In this document: one piece after another, positions 46,481-55,291 of the stretch
Layout: every line of letters begins with the position of its first letter
Position numbering within the stretch: position 1 is the first letter of the stretch
Assembly (NCBI GenBank): GCA_016211105.1
Contig: JACQSX010000037.1
Coordinates: 1-64,000, forward strand
DNA from: Acidobacteriota bacterium
GTDB taxonomy: Bacteria; Acidobacteriota; UBA6911; JACQSX01
Length of the DNA: 64,000 nt
Direction: 5' to 3'
Translations under genes and position numbers: made by a program
Notes under the pieces: model-generated
The model's database searches: none
What the model was told of the DNA's origin: nothing
Seen by the model: only the letters and a program-made list of their open reading frames with translations

Positions 46481-48430
46481 ATGCTGAAATTAATTGAAAG
46501 TCTTCAGGCTGCGTTTCGCGCGCACGTAAAGAGTCAATACGACGTAAAGTTGGACCCAATCGTCGCCGAATATCCACCCCGGCTCGAATTCGGTGAGTTG
46601 GCTTTTCCGCTGGCGTTTGAACTGGCTAAGAAGCTCAAACGGAAGCCACGGCAAATCGCACAAGAAATCGCGGAAAGAATCCCCCCTATCGAGGGACTGG
46701 TAAGACTAGAACCGGCTGGAGCCGGCTACTTAAACGTTTTTCTTGACCGATGGTGGTTCTTACACCGTGAGGTGAAAGCCCAGCCAATCTCTCCAGAGAC
46801 TGGAAAAGTGATCGTGGAGCATACCAATATCAATCCCAACAAGGCAGCCCACATTGGGCACCTAAGAAACGCTGTAATAGGAGATAGCTTCGTGCGACAG
46901 TTGCGTTTTTTGGGATACCCTGTGGAGGTACAAAATTACATCGACAATACCGGAGTGCAGGTGGCCGATGTTGTCACCGGTTTCATCTATCTCCGAAAAC
47001 TGGCGTTGCGGAACATTGAGCAGATCTCTGAAAAATTTGATTATTACTGCTGGGATCTTTATGCGGAAGTCTCACAGTGGTATCAATCAGACACAAGCCG
47101 ATTGGAGTTCCGCCAACGAGTGCTGCACGAGATTGAAAACGGGCACGAACCAACCGCTTCTATCGCCGAATATGTTTCCACCAAGATCGTAAAGGCTCAC
47201 CTTCTCACTATGAACCGCATCGGGGTACAGTACGACCTACTTCCGCGCGAAAGCGAAATCTTACATCTCAAATTTTGGGAGCAGGCTTTCAACTTGCTCA
47301 AAGAACGGCAAGCGATTCAATTGGAAGTCCAAGGGCCTAACCGGGGGTGCTGGGTGATGAAGTTTGGCTCTTTAGAGACCGCCTTGCCCGAGTCAAAGAT
47401 TATTGTGCGATCCAACGGCACTGTCACCTATGTCGGAAAAGACATTGCCTATCAGATGTGGAAGTTCGGCTTGCTGGCAAAGGACTTTGGTTATCAGCCT
47501 TTCTACACGTATGCCAACGGCCATCAGGTATGGATGACCACGATAAAACCAACCCCGCAGTCTCCCAGGTTTGGAAGTGGATCACGAGTGTACAATGTAA
47601 TTGACGCACGGCAATCTTATTTGCAGAAAATCGTAGTGGAGGGCTTGCGTGCACTCGGTTTCAACCAGCAAGCCGAAAACTCTGTTCACTTTTCGTATGA
47701 GATGGTGGCACTATCACCGCGCTGCTGCGCAGAACTGGGTATCGAACTAACAGCGGAGGATGCTGCCAAGCCATATGTGGAGGTCTCGGGACGAAAAGGC
47801 CTGGGAGTAAAGGCGGACGATCTACTAGACCGCCTCCTGGCCAAGTCGCGTGAAGAGGTGGATCGCCGTGGAAATTTCGGCGATCCGGCGGAAGCATCCA
47901 GAAACGCCTCACAGATCGCCGTCGGTGCCTTGCGCTATTTCCTGGCCAGGTTTTCTCGCAACTCGGTAATCGCGTTTGATTTTCAGGAGGCGTTAAATTT
48001 TGAAGGAGAGACGGGACCGTACGTTCAGTATTCAGCGGTGCGGGCCAACAACATTTTCCGGAAACTGGAAGAACAAGATCCCAATTGGGAAAGAGACGTG
48101 GAAGAATTGTTGGGCTTACGACGCGCCGAAGATTTGAGCGGCCCTGCGCAAGCACTGCTGCAGGATGACACCCTCTGGGAATTAATCCTCCTGGCCGCTC
48201 GCGTATCCCTAATGGTGCGGCAGGCCGTAGAAACTTTAGAGATATCCACCTTGGCAAAACACGCCTTCACTACCGCTCAAAAGTTTAATGTTTTTTATCA
48301 TAAACACCACATTCTGTCCGAACAGGACCGGCGTGCAAAGTGCCTACTCTTGTGCGTCGCCCGCAAAACCCGCGATTCGCTAGTGCAAATGCTGGATTTG
48401 CTGGGAATCGAAGTTCCAGAGAAAATGTAA
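46481..48430 (+). CDS. argS: Arginyl-tRNA synthetase
   Basis: A 649-residue class I synthetase. The Add-1 N-domain is followed by HTNINPNKAAHIGHLRNAVI (HIGH motif), an SGRKGLGVKADDLL loop in place of KMSKS and the DALR anticodon domain (TGPYVQYSAVRANNI, then HAFTTAQKFNVFYHKHHIL). Length fits the family. No Shine-Dalgarno precedes the ATG, and a TATAAG lies only ten bases upstream, so the leader may be very short. It is followed by two secreted helical proteins. Confidence 0.95.
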   Translation: MLKLIESLQAAFRAHVKSQYDVKLDPIVAEYPPRLEFGELAFPLAFELAKKLKRKPRQIAQEIAERIPPIEGLVRLEPAGAGYLNVFLDRWWFLHREVKAQPISPETGKVIVEHTNINPNKAAHIGHLRNAVIGDSFVRQLRFLGYPVEVQNYIDNTGVQVADVVTGFIYLRKLALRNIEQISEKFDYYCWDLYAEVSQWYQSDTSRLEFRQRVLHEIENGHEPTASIAEYVSTKIVKAHLLTMNRIGVQYDLLPRESEILHLKFWEQAFNLLKERQAIQLEVQGPNRGCWVMKFGSLETALPESKIIVRSNGTVTYVGKDIAYQMWKFGLLAKDFGYQPFYTYANGHQVWMTTIKPTPQSPRFGSGSRVYNVIDARQSYLQKIVVEGLRALGFNQQAENSVHFSYEMVALSPRCCAELGIELTAEDAAKPYVEVSGRKGLGVKADDLLDRLLAKSREEVDRRGNFGDPAEASRNASQIAVGALRYFLARFSRNSVIAFDFQEALNFEGETGPYVQYSAVRANNIFRKLEEQDPNWERDVEELLGLRRAEDLSGPAQALLQDDTLWELILLAARVSLMVRQAVETLEISTLAKHAFTTAQKFNVFYHKHHILSEQDRRAKCLLLCVARKTRDSLVQMLDLLGIEVPEKM

Positions 48431-48433
48431 ACT

Positions 48434-48895
48434 ATGCTGTCATTGGTTCTGAGCATTTTGATCTGGCAGGCGACTCCTCTCGCCGGATCCCTCTTCACCG
48501 AAAAAGAGCGGGCGCAGTATAACGAGAAAAGCAATTTGGGGGATCGCATGCAGCTTTTCGGAGCCGTTGTGGAACGGTATCGCAAGGATTTCGAAGCTCA
48601 CAACCGTCGTACAGATGCCGAGACCTTCATGAAATCACTCAACAATTACAGCGAGCTACTACAGTTGATCGAAACCGATGTAAAACAGTTCCCGGAAGAA
48701 AAGAAGCGCAGATCAAAACCACTCCGAAAACTAGAGATCGAGTTGCGCAAGGCGCGGGAAGACCTCCAGAATTTCAAGCAAAATATATCTGTAGACCAGC
48801 AAGCTGTCTTCGAGCGACGCATCGAACAGACGGAATCGGTGCGGACCACGATTCTTCAATTCATTTTCGGAAAGGATCTCTTAAAGACAAAATGA
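48434..48895 (+). CDS. Exported coiled-coil protein A
   Basis: A 153-residue protein with an N-terminal signal peptide (LSLVLSILIWQATPLAG) and a fully helical mature part (FTEKERAQYNEKSN, LQLIETDVKQFPEEKK, LEIELRKAREDLQNFKQNIS). It starts three bases after argS, so it is co-transcribed. No family is recognised. Its layout echoes the next gene, so the two may be divergent copies. Confidence 0.65.
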   Translation: MLSLVLSILIWQATPLAGSLFTEKERAQYNEKSNLGDRMQLFGAVVERYRKDFEAHNRRTDAETFMKSLNNYSELLQLIETDVKQFPEEKKRRSKPLRKLEIELRKAREDLQNFKQNISVDQQAVFERRIEQTESVRTTILQFIFGKDLLKTK

Positions 48896-48983
48896 GGTTC
48901 TCCAGACGACGACCCTTGGCTCAGTGTGGCGTGCGGATTTCGGAACGCTCGGTCACTACAGTACCAGCAGGTGGAGAAGTTGA

Positions 48984-49631
48984 ATGGCTATGCGCGCAGT
49001 AGCCAAAAGTGGCGGCGCCGCTTTCAGTCGAAGCGCCTGCTTAAAACTGGGACTGGCAATCTGCTTGACGTTGCCCCCTCCCATTAAGGCAAGTCAGGGG
49101 GATTACCTTACCGAGGACGAAGCAGCCCGCATCCGTGATATCCAGGCACTCATTCCCAGAACGCAAGAATATCTCGCTGTGGCAGAGGCGCGAGTAACAG
49201 AGATCGGTCGCCGGATGGGAAAGGTTTACGATATCAAGGCGCCTGGGAGAAAGGAGAAGAAACCAAAGAAGGAGAAGGGGAGAGACGCTTCAAGGGCGGA
49301 ACCAGAAAATCCACTGATCTTTTACTCGCTTTCCGACCTTGTCAACGCCATTTCTCAATCTCTTCGCGCCACCATGACCAACATCGACGAACGATTCCAG
49401 TACAGGCGAGCAGAACCAAAGGACCTTGAGAGTTCTTTGAAATCGCTGGATGAATTCACAACCCAGGATTTTTCCCTCTTGGACGACCTCGAGGAAAAAG
49501 CGCGCAACGACCAGGATGTAGTCCTTTGGGGCACGGTAAGAAATCTACGGCAGGAACTCGAGCGGGCTCGCGATGGAACCAAAGAGGGATTGCGCATCCT
49601 AGAAGGGTCTCAAAAAGAGATAAAACGGTAA
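48984..49631 (+). CDS. Exported coiled-coil protein B
   Basis: A 215-residue protein with a signal-like N-terminus (ACLKLGLAICLTLPPPIKAS) and helices thereafter. The early mature sequence YLTEDEAARIRDIQAL lines up with FTEKERAQYNEKSN in the preceding protein, and both end in LRQELERARDGTKE-like helices. A lysine-rich linker lies in the middle (GRKEKKPKKEKGRD). The ATG at 48984 has GGAG seven bases upstream. Function unknown. Confidence 0.65.
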   Translation: MAMRAVAKSGGAAFSRSACLKLGLAICLTLPPPIKASQGDYLTEDEAARIRDIQALIPRTQEYLAVAEARVTEIGRRMGKVYDIKAPGRKEKKPKKEKGRDASRAEPENPLIFYSLSDLVNAISQSLRATMTNIDERFQYRRAEPKDLESSLKSLDEFTTQDFSLLDDLEEKARNDQDVVLWGTVRNLRQELERARDGTKEGLRILEGSQKEIKR

Positions 49632-49665
49632 GAGGTGCGCATTTTCAGCTCACAATCCAATCGAA

Positions 49666-50286
49666 TCACCCGGCGCTCTGGCGGAATCGCTCCACAATTT
49701 TCTTCAGCCCTGTCGCGTCTGCAAAAAGCGATATCCCCGCAACACCAGCAGCCCCGGCATCCAAAACTTGTGTAAAACACTCCGGGGTCACCCCCCCCAG
49801 GGCAATAACCGGCGTTGTAACGCGGGAACATACCTGCCGCAAACCTTCCAATCCCAGAGGCGCTCTGGTTAACGCTTTTGAGATCGGACAAAACACCGGC
49901 GCGAGCAGGAGATAATCAGCACCGCCTTCATCAGCCTGCAGCGCTTCTTCCAAAGAGTGGACGCTTACGCCAGCGAGTTTTCCAGCCAGTTCTGCCCGCG
50001 CTGTCTCAATCGAAACACTCCCCGCCGGAAGGTGCACACCATCCGCATCAATCGCTCGAGCTAAACTGATCGTCTCATTAACCAACAACCGGGTAACCCA
50101 ACGCGGTACCTTGACAACAGACGCAGCAGCTTGCCAACGCTCGTTTTCCGAAAGATACTTGTGTCGAAACTGAAAAAACTCAATGCAATTGGAATCCGCG
50201 GCGCGCAGTAATTCGATCGGATCGCCATTGCCCTGGTCTGAGATGCAGTAAAGGACGGGTCGCGAAAACAGGTACCTTAGAGTCAC
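49666..50286 (-). CDS. thiE: Thiamine phosphate synthase (ThiE/TenI type)
   Basis: A 206-residue TIM barrel joining the thiazole and pyrimidine halves of thiamine. It shows DADGVHLPAG, GVSVHSLEEALQADEGGADY, LLAPVFCPISKA and VIALGGVTPECF. The canonical ThiE catalytic lysine and TKT motifs are weaker than usual, so a TenI-like aminotransferase-linked tautomerase is an alternative. GTG start. No other thi gene is adjacent. Confidence 0.82.
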   Translation of the reverse strand: MTLRYLFSRPVLYCISDQGNGDPIELLRAADSNCIEFFQFRHKYLSENERWQAAASVVKVPRWVTRLLVNETISLARAIDADGVHLPAGSVSIETARAELAGKLAGVSVHSLEEALQADEGGADYLLLAPVFCPISKALTRAPLGLEGLRQVCSRVTTPVIALGGVTPECFTQVLDAGAAGVAGISLFADATGLKKIVERFRQSAG

Positions 50287-50320
50287 TTAGTACCTCGATT
50301 CATTGTCCGTTGTCCGCCGT

Positions 50321-50560
50321 TTATTTCAAATCCCGCTTTCGACCGAGATTCATCACTTCAATACTGCCAATGACCACGTTGACAATTCCCAGACCGGAAA
50401 CTGCTCCACGAAAAAAATTGTTCATCATCAGTGGGCGAACCACAGGATATTGGACCAGTAAAGTGTGAGATTCCCAAAGCCGGAGCCATGGAAACACCAG
50501 CAGGAAAATCCCACCCTGGAGACAAAAAAGGATGTAGAGGACCCGTATCAGCTTATTCAT
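50321..50560 (-). CDS. Small two-helix membrane protein
   Basis: A 79-residue protein with two hydrophobic segments (VLYILFCLQGGIFLLVFPW and FFRGAVSGLGIVNVVIGSIE). I recall similar short proteins in acidobacterial genomes with LWESHTLLxxYPxVRP between the helices. The ATG at 50560 is preferred to a TTG one codon earlier. It is between the TPR gene and thiE, on the same strand as both. No function is known. Confidence 0.6.
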   Translation of the reverse strand: MNKLIRVLYILFCLQGGIFLLVFPWLRLWESHTLLVQYPVVRPLMMNNFFRGAVSGLGIVNVVIGSIEVMNLGRKRDLK

Positions 50561-50699
50561 CAAAGACTAAAGCGCCAATCCGCCGAGCCATGGATGGAAA
50601 AGTAGAAAGGTGCAGGCAGAAAAAGATTGTGAAGACAGCTGGAGCGCCATTTCGACCATTGGATCTGGCGACAAAAGGTGTCCATGCAGTTGCAACACT

Positions 50700-52940
50700 T
50701 CAATTTCTCAATCGCGCCACCCGCTCGGCCGTGTCGCGGAAGTCGGGAGTAACTTCATAGACCTTACTATAGAACCGCAAGGCCTCTTGGTTGTTGCCCT
50801 GCGCCTCCAAGGCGCGGCCCAAATCGTAGAGCAAGGCTCTTTTTTCGTAATTCTTGGTTTCAGGCAATTCCAGTCCTTTCCGTGCCCAGTAGATCGCCTT
50901 TTCGGGTTCGTTCAGTTCCAGGTGACAATCGGCCAGCAACGTATAGCAAAGAGTCGTGTCGTCGCTCTGGACCCCATTTTCAATCCAGCCGCTCGCCTGT
51001 TGGAATTCCTGAATTGCGTCCTGCAAAAGGCCCATATCTCGGTATGCAGCTCCGAGGTCGAGGTGAATCTGAAAGTCCTGAGACCGGGATGGATTGCAAA
51101 CAACGTTCTGTGCAAGCCCTTCCTTGTATTCCACGGCCCCTTCTGCTGTCGCAACGCTGTTATTGAAGTCAAACTCGAAAAGCGAATCGATCGCGTCGTC
51201 AATTTGCAGTGAGAGATCTTTCTGTTCCTGCTCCGAGATCGGGATTGAATCGACGGCGCTACAGGACAACGCATCCGACTCCGTGGAACGTTCCACTTCA
51301 CGCCAGCGCTTTTGCACACGTTCATCGTCCGGATAGCGCTCCCGTAATCGTTCCAACAGGCGGCGCGCCTCATTCCGAAAACCCATTTTCAAATAGAAGT
51401 CCACCTCTTGCACTGACTCAGGAACATTCTCCGCCGATGATGGCACGATGTCGAAGACATCAGGGATCCCTTCACGACCGTCATTCCTGCTTCTCTCAGC
51501 TTCCACGTCAGACACCTCCTGCAACGTTTGGCTGGAAGCGAAGTCAGGAGGAGGCGTCTCCCAACCCCCCGGCAGAATCTCTGGTGAAAGATCCTCGGGC
51601 GTAATCTTAAAAATCGAAACCCCTTGTACTTCTGGAGACGTGTCTTTAAACTCCGCACTGGAACCTGCTAATTGGATTTGTTCCAAATCCGTCAACGAAA
51701 TTTCGTCCAGCTCGGAGCCCTGGATTTCCCCAGGTTGAGACACCGGTTCCTCATACGCCTTGCCTGGGTATACTTTCTCAAACAAGGCACGATGTTGGCG
51801 TCGAAATTCTGCATTCGACGGCTCCCACTGCACCAACTGGTCGACCGCTACAAATGCTTTGCGCAAGTCCCCTCTTAAGACGTAATGTGAGATCAGCTCC
51901 GATTGCACCACCGCGGCAGCGGCCAGGTCATTCCGACTCACATGAAGCCGACAAAGTGTTTGCTGCAGTGAAGTATTCTCCGGCATCTGAGCTGTGGCAC
52001 GCTGTAGCATCTCACCCAGCCTACGCGAATCCTCCGGCGAAGTCAGTCGCTCTACGAGTTCTTCAGCGAGCCTGTGAAATCCTTCCGGATCCCGCCGTTC
52101 AAGGTAACAGCTCAGCAACTCTAACAACGCGCCGGCTTGTCCACCCAGGCGTTGCAGATCCAGCAGTAACGCTTCCGCTTCTCGCAGTTGCCCTAAGTAG
52201 AGCAAACTCCGCGCCCGGAGTTCTCGCAAATGAACATCCTGAGGATGGAGTGCCAACAAGTTGTCTAAAACGCCCTTAGCTACAGGATCCTGGCCGGTGG
52301 CGTGAGCTGCAGTGACAATCAAGCCTACCAGTTCTACGTCTCTTGGATTTAGATCCATCGCCCGCATTAACAACGACAACGCCTGTTCCCCCTTATGTTG
52401 CTTCAAGGAGGCTGCGCCCGCCAGTTTCATATAATTAGCGGCAGCCTGTTTATCTCCACGACCGGCTTCCAGATCACCCAAACGCTCCAGCACTTCGATA
52501 TTACTTTTTTCGAACTCGACTATTTTCCGAAAGATTTCCCCCGCTTCGTGTTCTTTTCCACCCTGAAGCAGCCTCTCGCCAATCACCTTGTAGTACAAGC
52601 AAGCATCGTGGTAGAACCCCTGTCTGTAATAGAGATTTGCCAGCAATTCCTGGACTCGAGAATTGTCGGGAGTCAACTTCAGAATCTTCTTCAGAGTGGC
52701 CATCGCTTTCAGAGTGAACCCTTGGTTTAGATAAAGATCGGCCACTCGATTAAAGTAGTTGACTGCTTCGGGATGCTTGTTCAGCCGAACAAGCAAATCA
52801 CCCACCGTATTCAGGAGAATGACATCGTCCGGGCCGGACTTTACGAGCTTGAGGTACTCAGCGACCGCGCTGGCGAACTTGCCACGCAGTACAAGTCTTT
52901 CTGCGGTTTTCAGGATACGATCTTTGTCGGCTGAGCCCAT
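50700..52940 (-). CDS. Large tetratricopeptide-repeat protein
   Basis: About 746 residues built of TPR units (LKLVKSGPDDVILLNTVGDL, KHPEAVNYFNRVADLYLNQG, ATLKKILKLTPDNSRVQELL and many more), with an acidic low-complexity segment in the middle (about residues 420-510) and another TPR block at the end. No signal peptide, so it is probably cytoplasmic and scaffolding. It is the last gene of the ffh-rplS group with 66 bases after rplS, which places it under ribosomal-gene expression. The ATG at 52940 is preceded by GGAAG. Confidence 0.82.
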   Translation of the reverse strand: MGSADKDRILKTAERLVLRGKFASAVAEYLKLVKSGPDDVILLNTVGDLLVRLNKHPEAVNYFNRVADLYLNQGFTLKAMATLKKILKLTPDNSRVQELLANLYYRQGFYHDACLYYKVIGERLLQGGKEHEAGEIFRKIVEFEKSNIEVLERLGDLEAGRGDKQAAANYMKLAGAASLKQHKGEQALSLLMRAMDLNPRDVELVGLIVTAAHATGQDPVAKGVLDNLLALHPQDVHLRELRARSLLYLGQLREAEALLLDLQRLGGQAGALLELLSCYLERRDPEGFHRLAEELVERLTSPEDSRRLGEMLQRATAQMPENTSLQQTLCRLHVSRNDLAAAAVVQSELISHYVLRGDLRKAFVAVDQLVQWEPSNAEFRRQHRALFEKVYPGKAYEEPVSQPGEIQGSELDEISLTDLEQIQLAGSSAEFKDTSPEVQGVSIFKITPEDLSPEILPGGWETPPPDFASSQTLQEVSDVEAERSRNDGREGIPDVFDIVPSSAENVPESVQEVDFYLKMGFRNEARRLLERLRERYPDDERVQKRWREVERSTESDALSCSAVDSIPISEQEQKDLSLQIDDAIDSLFEFDFNNSVATAEGAVEYKEGLAQNVVCNPSRSQDFQIHLDLGAAYRDMGLLQDAIQEFQQASGWIENGVQSDDTTLCYTLLADCHLELNEPEKAIYWARKGLELPETKNYEKRALLYDLGRALEAQGNNQEALRFYSKVYEVTPDFRDTAERVARLRN

Positions 52941-53006
52941 ATACACTTCCACAAGCCGAACAGAAATCGCCAGAACCCGTTTGAGTTAGGGAGGAAAGGG
53001 ACGATG

Positions 53007-53357
53007 CTATTCGGCTTTTTTCGTTTCGCGAAGCCTTGCTGCTTTCCCTTTTCGTCCTCGCAGGTAATAAAGCTTGGCCCTACGTACGCGGCCTTTCTTC
53101 ACTACTTCAATGCTGTCGATCACCAGTGAATGCAAGGGAAAGATGCGCTCCACTCCATAACCAAATGAAATCTTTCGCACCGTGAACGACTCGCGGGCAC
53201 GACTTCCCCTACGCGAAATCACTACTCCCTCGAAGGCCTGAATACGAAATCTGTCGCCTTCCTTGATTTTCACGTTGACCCGTACCGTATCGCCGGGTCG
53301 AAAGTCTGGGATGCCAGCCTTCAGCCCCCAACTTTCCACGACTTCCACTAAGTCCAT
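53007..53357 (-). CDS. rplS: 50S ribosomal protein L19
   Basis: A 116-residue large-subunit protein at the 30S-50S interface. Family sequence: [52 protein letters not shown] and [20 protein letters not shown]. The ATG at 53357 has AGGAG six bases upstream. It ends the classical operon rpsP-khpA-rimM-trmD-rplS, with 135 bases between trmD and rplS. Confidence 0.97.
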   Translation of the reverse strand: MDLVEVVESWGLKAGIPDFRPGDTVRVNVKIKEGDRFRIQAFEGVVISRRGSRARESFTVRKISFGYGVERIFPLHSLVIDSIEVVKKGRVRRAKLYYLRGRKGKAARLRETKKAE

Positions 53358-53492
53358 GTCCAGCTCCTGACAATTTCAGCCCTTCCCGAAGCAAAACCTG
53401 TAATTCCCCTCACATGCTTGGAAAAACTGCAGCGCAAGATTGCAAATGCGTTGATTCAAACGGCGGGATTTTCCCGTCCTCGACCGTTCACT

Positions 53493-54179
53493 TCATTCGT
53501 CACTGGTCACCAAATCGGGTCGATTTCGCCCCGTCCTCCTGCGAGCCTGCTGTCGACGCCAGTTTTCGATCTCGGCATGATTACCAGACATCAATACTTC
53601 TGGCGCCGGCCACCCTCGAAAACTCGCCGGCCGGGTATAGTGAGGATAATCGAGCAACCCCCGGCTAAAACTCTCGTTTATCACTGAAGCGGGATTTCCA
53701 GTTGCTCCTGGCAACAATCGAACAACAGCATCGACCAACAACATCGCCGGAATTTCTCCTCCGGAGACAACGAAGTCACCAAGCGAGATTTCCTCGTCGG
53801 CCAAATAATCCACGACCCGCTGGTCCACTCCTTCATAGCGGCCGCAGACCACGACCACTGCCTTCTCAGTAGCCAGTCGTTGCGCATCCTGCTGGCAAAA
53901 AGGAACTCCCTGTGGCGTCAGCAAGATGCGCCACGCCCTCTGGTCCCAGCGTTGCTCAACGGCTTCCACGGCCTCAAAGATTGGCTCAGGCTTCAACACC
54001 ATCCCTTCCCCACCGCCATAGGGTCTGTCATCGACGGTACGATGGCGATCGTGGGTAAAATCTCGAATGTCTATGATCTCTAAGTCGACGATTCCACGCT
54101 CACGAGAAACGCGAATGATACCAAAATCAAAAATCCCTGTAAACATTCGGGGAAAGATCGTAACAATTGCTATCTTCAT
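53493..54179 (-). CDS. trmD: tRNA (guanine-37-N1)-methyltransferase
   Basis: A 228-residue SPOUT methyltransferase that makes m1G37 in tRNAs. Marks: IVTIFPRMFTGIFDFGIIRV, DDRPYGGGEGMVLKPEPI, VVVVCGRYEGVDQRVVDYL with the SAM-binding trefoil knot, and SLGDFVVSGGEIPAM. Its ATG is four bases after the rimM stop. Confidence 0.97.
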   Translation of the reverse strand: MKIAIVTIFPRMFTGIFDFGIIRVSRERGIVDLEIIDIRDFTHDRHRTVDDRPYGGGEGMVLKPEPIFEAVEAVEQRWDQRAWRILLTPQGVPFCQQDAQRLATEKAVVVVCGRYEGVDQRVVDYLADEEISLGDFVVSGGEIPAMLLVDAVVRLLPGATGNPASVINESFSRGLLDYPHYTRPASFRGWPAPEVLMSGNHAEIENWRRQQARRRTGRNRPDLVTSDE

Positions 54180-54183
54180 CAGA

Positions 54184-54714
54184 TCAAAGATTCACCTTCA
54201 ACAAACCCTCGGGGGGATTGACGAAAATAACCCGAGCATCGGCATCAATGCGCACGATCCCTTCAACCATCGGAATAAGCACCTCCCGTCGGGAACTCTT
54301 CACTTGCAGCAGCGCTCCACCAGACGTTTCCAGCACGTTGGTGACGGTTCCTATTTCCGACCCCGAGATGTTTAGAACCTGACAGCCGATCAAATCGAAG
54401 ATGTAATAGTTGTTGGGTGGAAGCTTTTTCAGGGCCCGTTTTGGGATCAGCAGCTCCCTGCGCCGAAACCGTTCGGCTTCCGTTCGGGTTGTAATCCTTT
54501 CCAGCCTTACAATCCAGAAGTGCTTGTACCTGCGGGACGCCTCGAGGCGCATCGGGATGGGCTCGCCTCCAGGATTCTCAAGATATAACGTATTACCTGG
54601 AGAAAAACGCTGGGGGAAATCAGTAAGAACCTCTACTGCTAATTCGCCGCGGACACCGTGAGGAGCGCGAATGCGTCCGACGATAATCCAAACGTCATTA
54701 TTCGAGGATCTCAA
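54184..54714 (-). CDS. rimM: Ribosome maturation factor RimM
   Basis: A 176-residue 30S assembly factor with an N-terminal RimM domain ([20 protein letters not shown]) and a C-terminal PRC-barrel ([20 protein letters not shown], then [20 protein letters not shown]). The only plausible start is TTG at 54714, which overlaps the end of khpA by 17 bases. Start choice is the uncertain part. Confidence 0.93.
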   Translation of the reverse strand: MRSSNNDVWIIVGRIRAPHGVRGELAVEVLTDFPQRFSPGNTLYLENPGGEPIPMRLEASRRYKHFWIVRLERITTRTEAERFRRRELLIPKRALKKLPPNNYYIFDLIGCQVLNISGSEIGTVTNVLETSGGALLQVKSSRREVLIPMVEGIVRIDADARVIFVNPPEGLLKVNL

Positions 54715-54934
54715 GCACGAATCTTTTGCGCAACTTCATTCCGGACGCGCCCAGCAAAGTTCGGATTGCGCGCGCTGTACGTCCCTGTTTTCCGATAACC
54801 TTTCCTAAATCGGACTGGGCAACGCGCAATTCCAGCACCGTTGTCTGCTCACCCTCCACTTCCGTGACGGTCACCTGTTCGGGATCATCAACCAGCGCCT
54901 TCGCGATCTCTTCGATAAGCTCTTTCATCGGCAT
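54698..54934 (-). CDS. khpA: KH-domain RNA-binding protein KhpA
   Basis: A 78-residue single KH-domain protein ([60 protein letters not shown]). The GxxG loop is GKQG. In other bacteria KhpA pairs with KhpB/Jag in RNA binding and cell elongation. AGGAGG precedes the ATG at 54934. It lies between rpsP and rimM, the normal place. Confidence 0.95.
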   Translation of the reverse strand: MPMKELIEEIAKALVDDPEQVTVTEVEGEQTTVLELRVAQSDLGKVIGKQGRTARAIRTLLGASGMKLRKRFVLEILE

Positions 54935-54997
54935 ACGGCCTCCTATTCATGCACCGGATTTTTCGAACGAGTGATTCTGAAAAAGCGAGCCTGAACT

Positions 54998-55243
54998 TTA
55001 TCCCTCTTGCTGTTTCGCCTTGGCAATCAAGCTTCTTACCGTATCTGAAGGTTGTGCTCCAGACTTGATCCACTGGTCCACCCGCTCCATTTTCAGTTCA
55101 ATGGCGGGCGGATGCTTGCATGGATCATAATGCCCTAAAATTTCTAGAAATCGTCCATCCCGAGGATAAGACTTCTCCGTCACTACCACACGATAAAAAG
55201 GTTTCTTTTTTGCCCCGCGACGGGACAACCGAATTCGTAACAA
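54998..55243 (-). CDS. rpsP: 30S ribosomal protein S16
   Basis: An 81-residue small-subunit protein. Sequence LLRIRLSRRGAKKKPFYRVV, RDGRFLEILGHYDPCKHPPA and SGAQPSDTVRSLI is typical. I take the TTG at 55243, since GGGAGGA lies six bases upstream and the family N-terminus begins there (MLRIRLSRRG). The frame is open to 55270, but that part is not family-like. Confidence 0.95.
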   Translation of the reverse strand: MLRIRLSRRGAKKKPFYRVVVTEKSYPRDGRFLEILGHYDPCKHPPAIELKMERVDQWIKSGAQPSDTVRSLIAKAKQQEG

Positions 55244-55291
55244 TTGATTTCCTCCCGCTGACTTAAACAACTGATTTTAACAGATTAAAGC

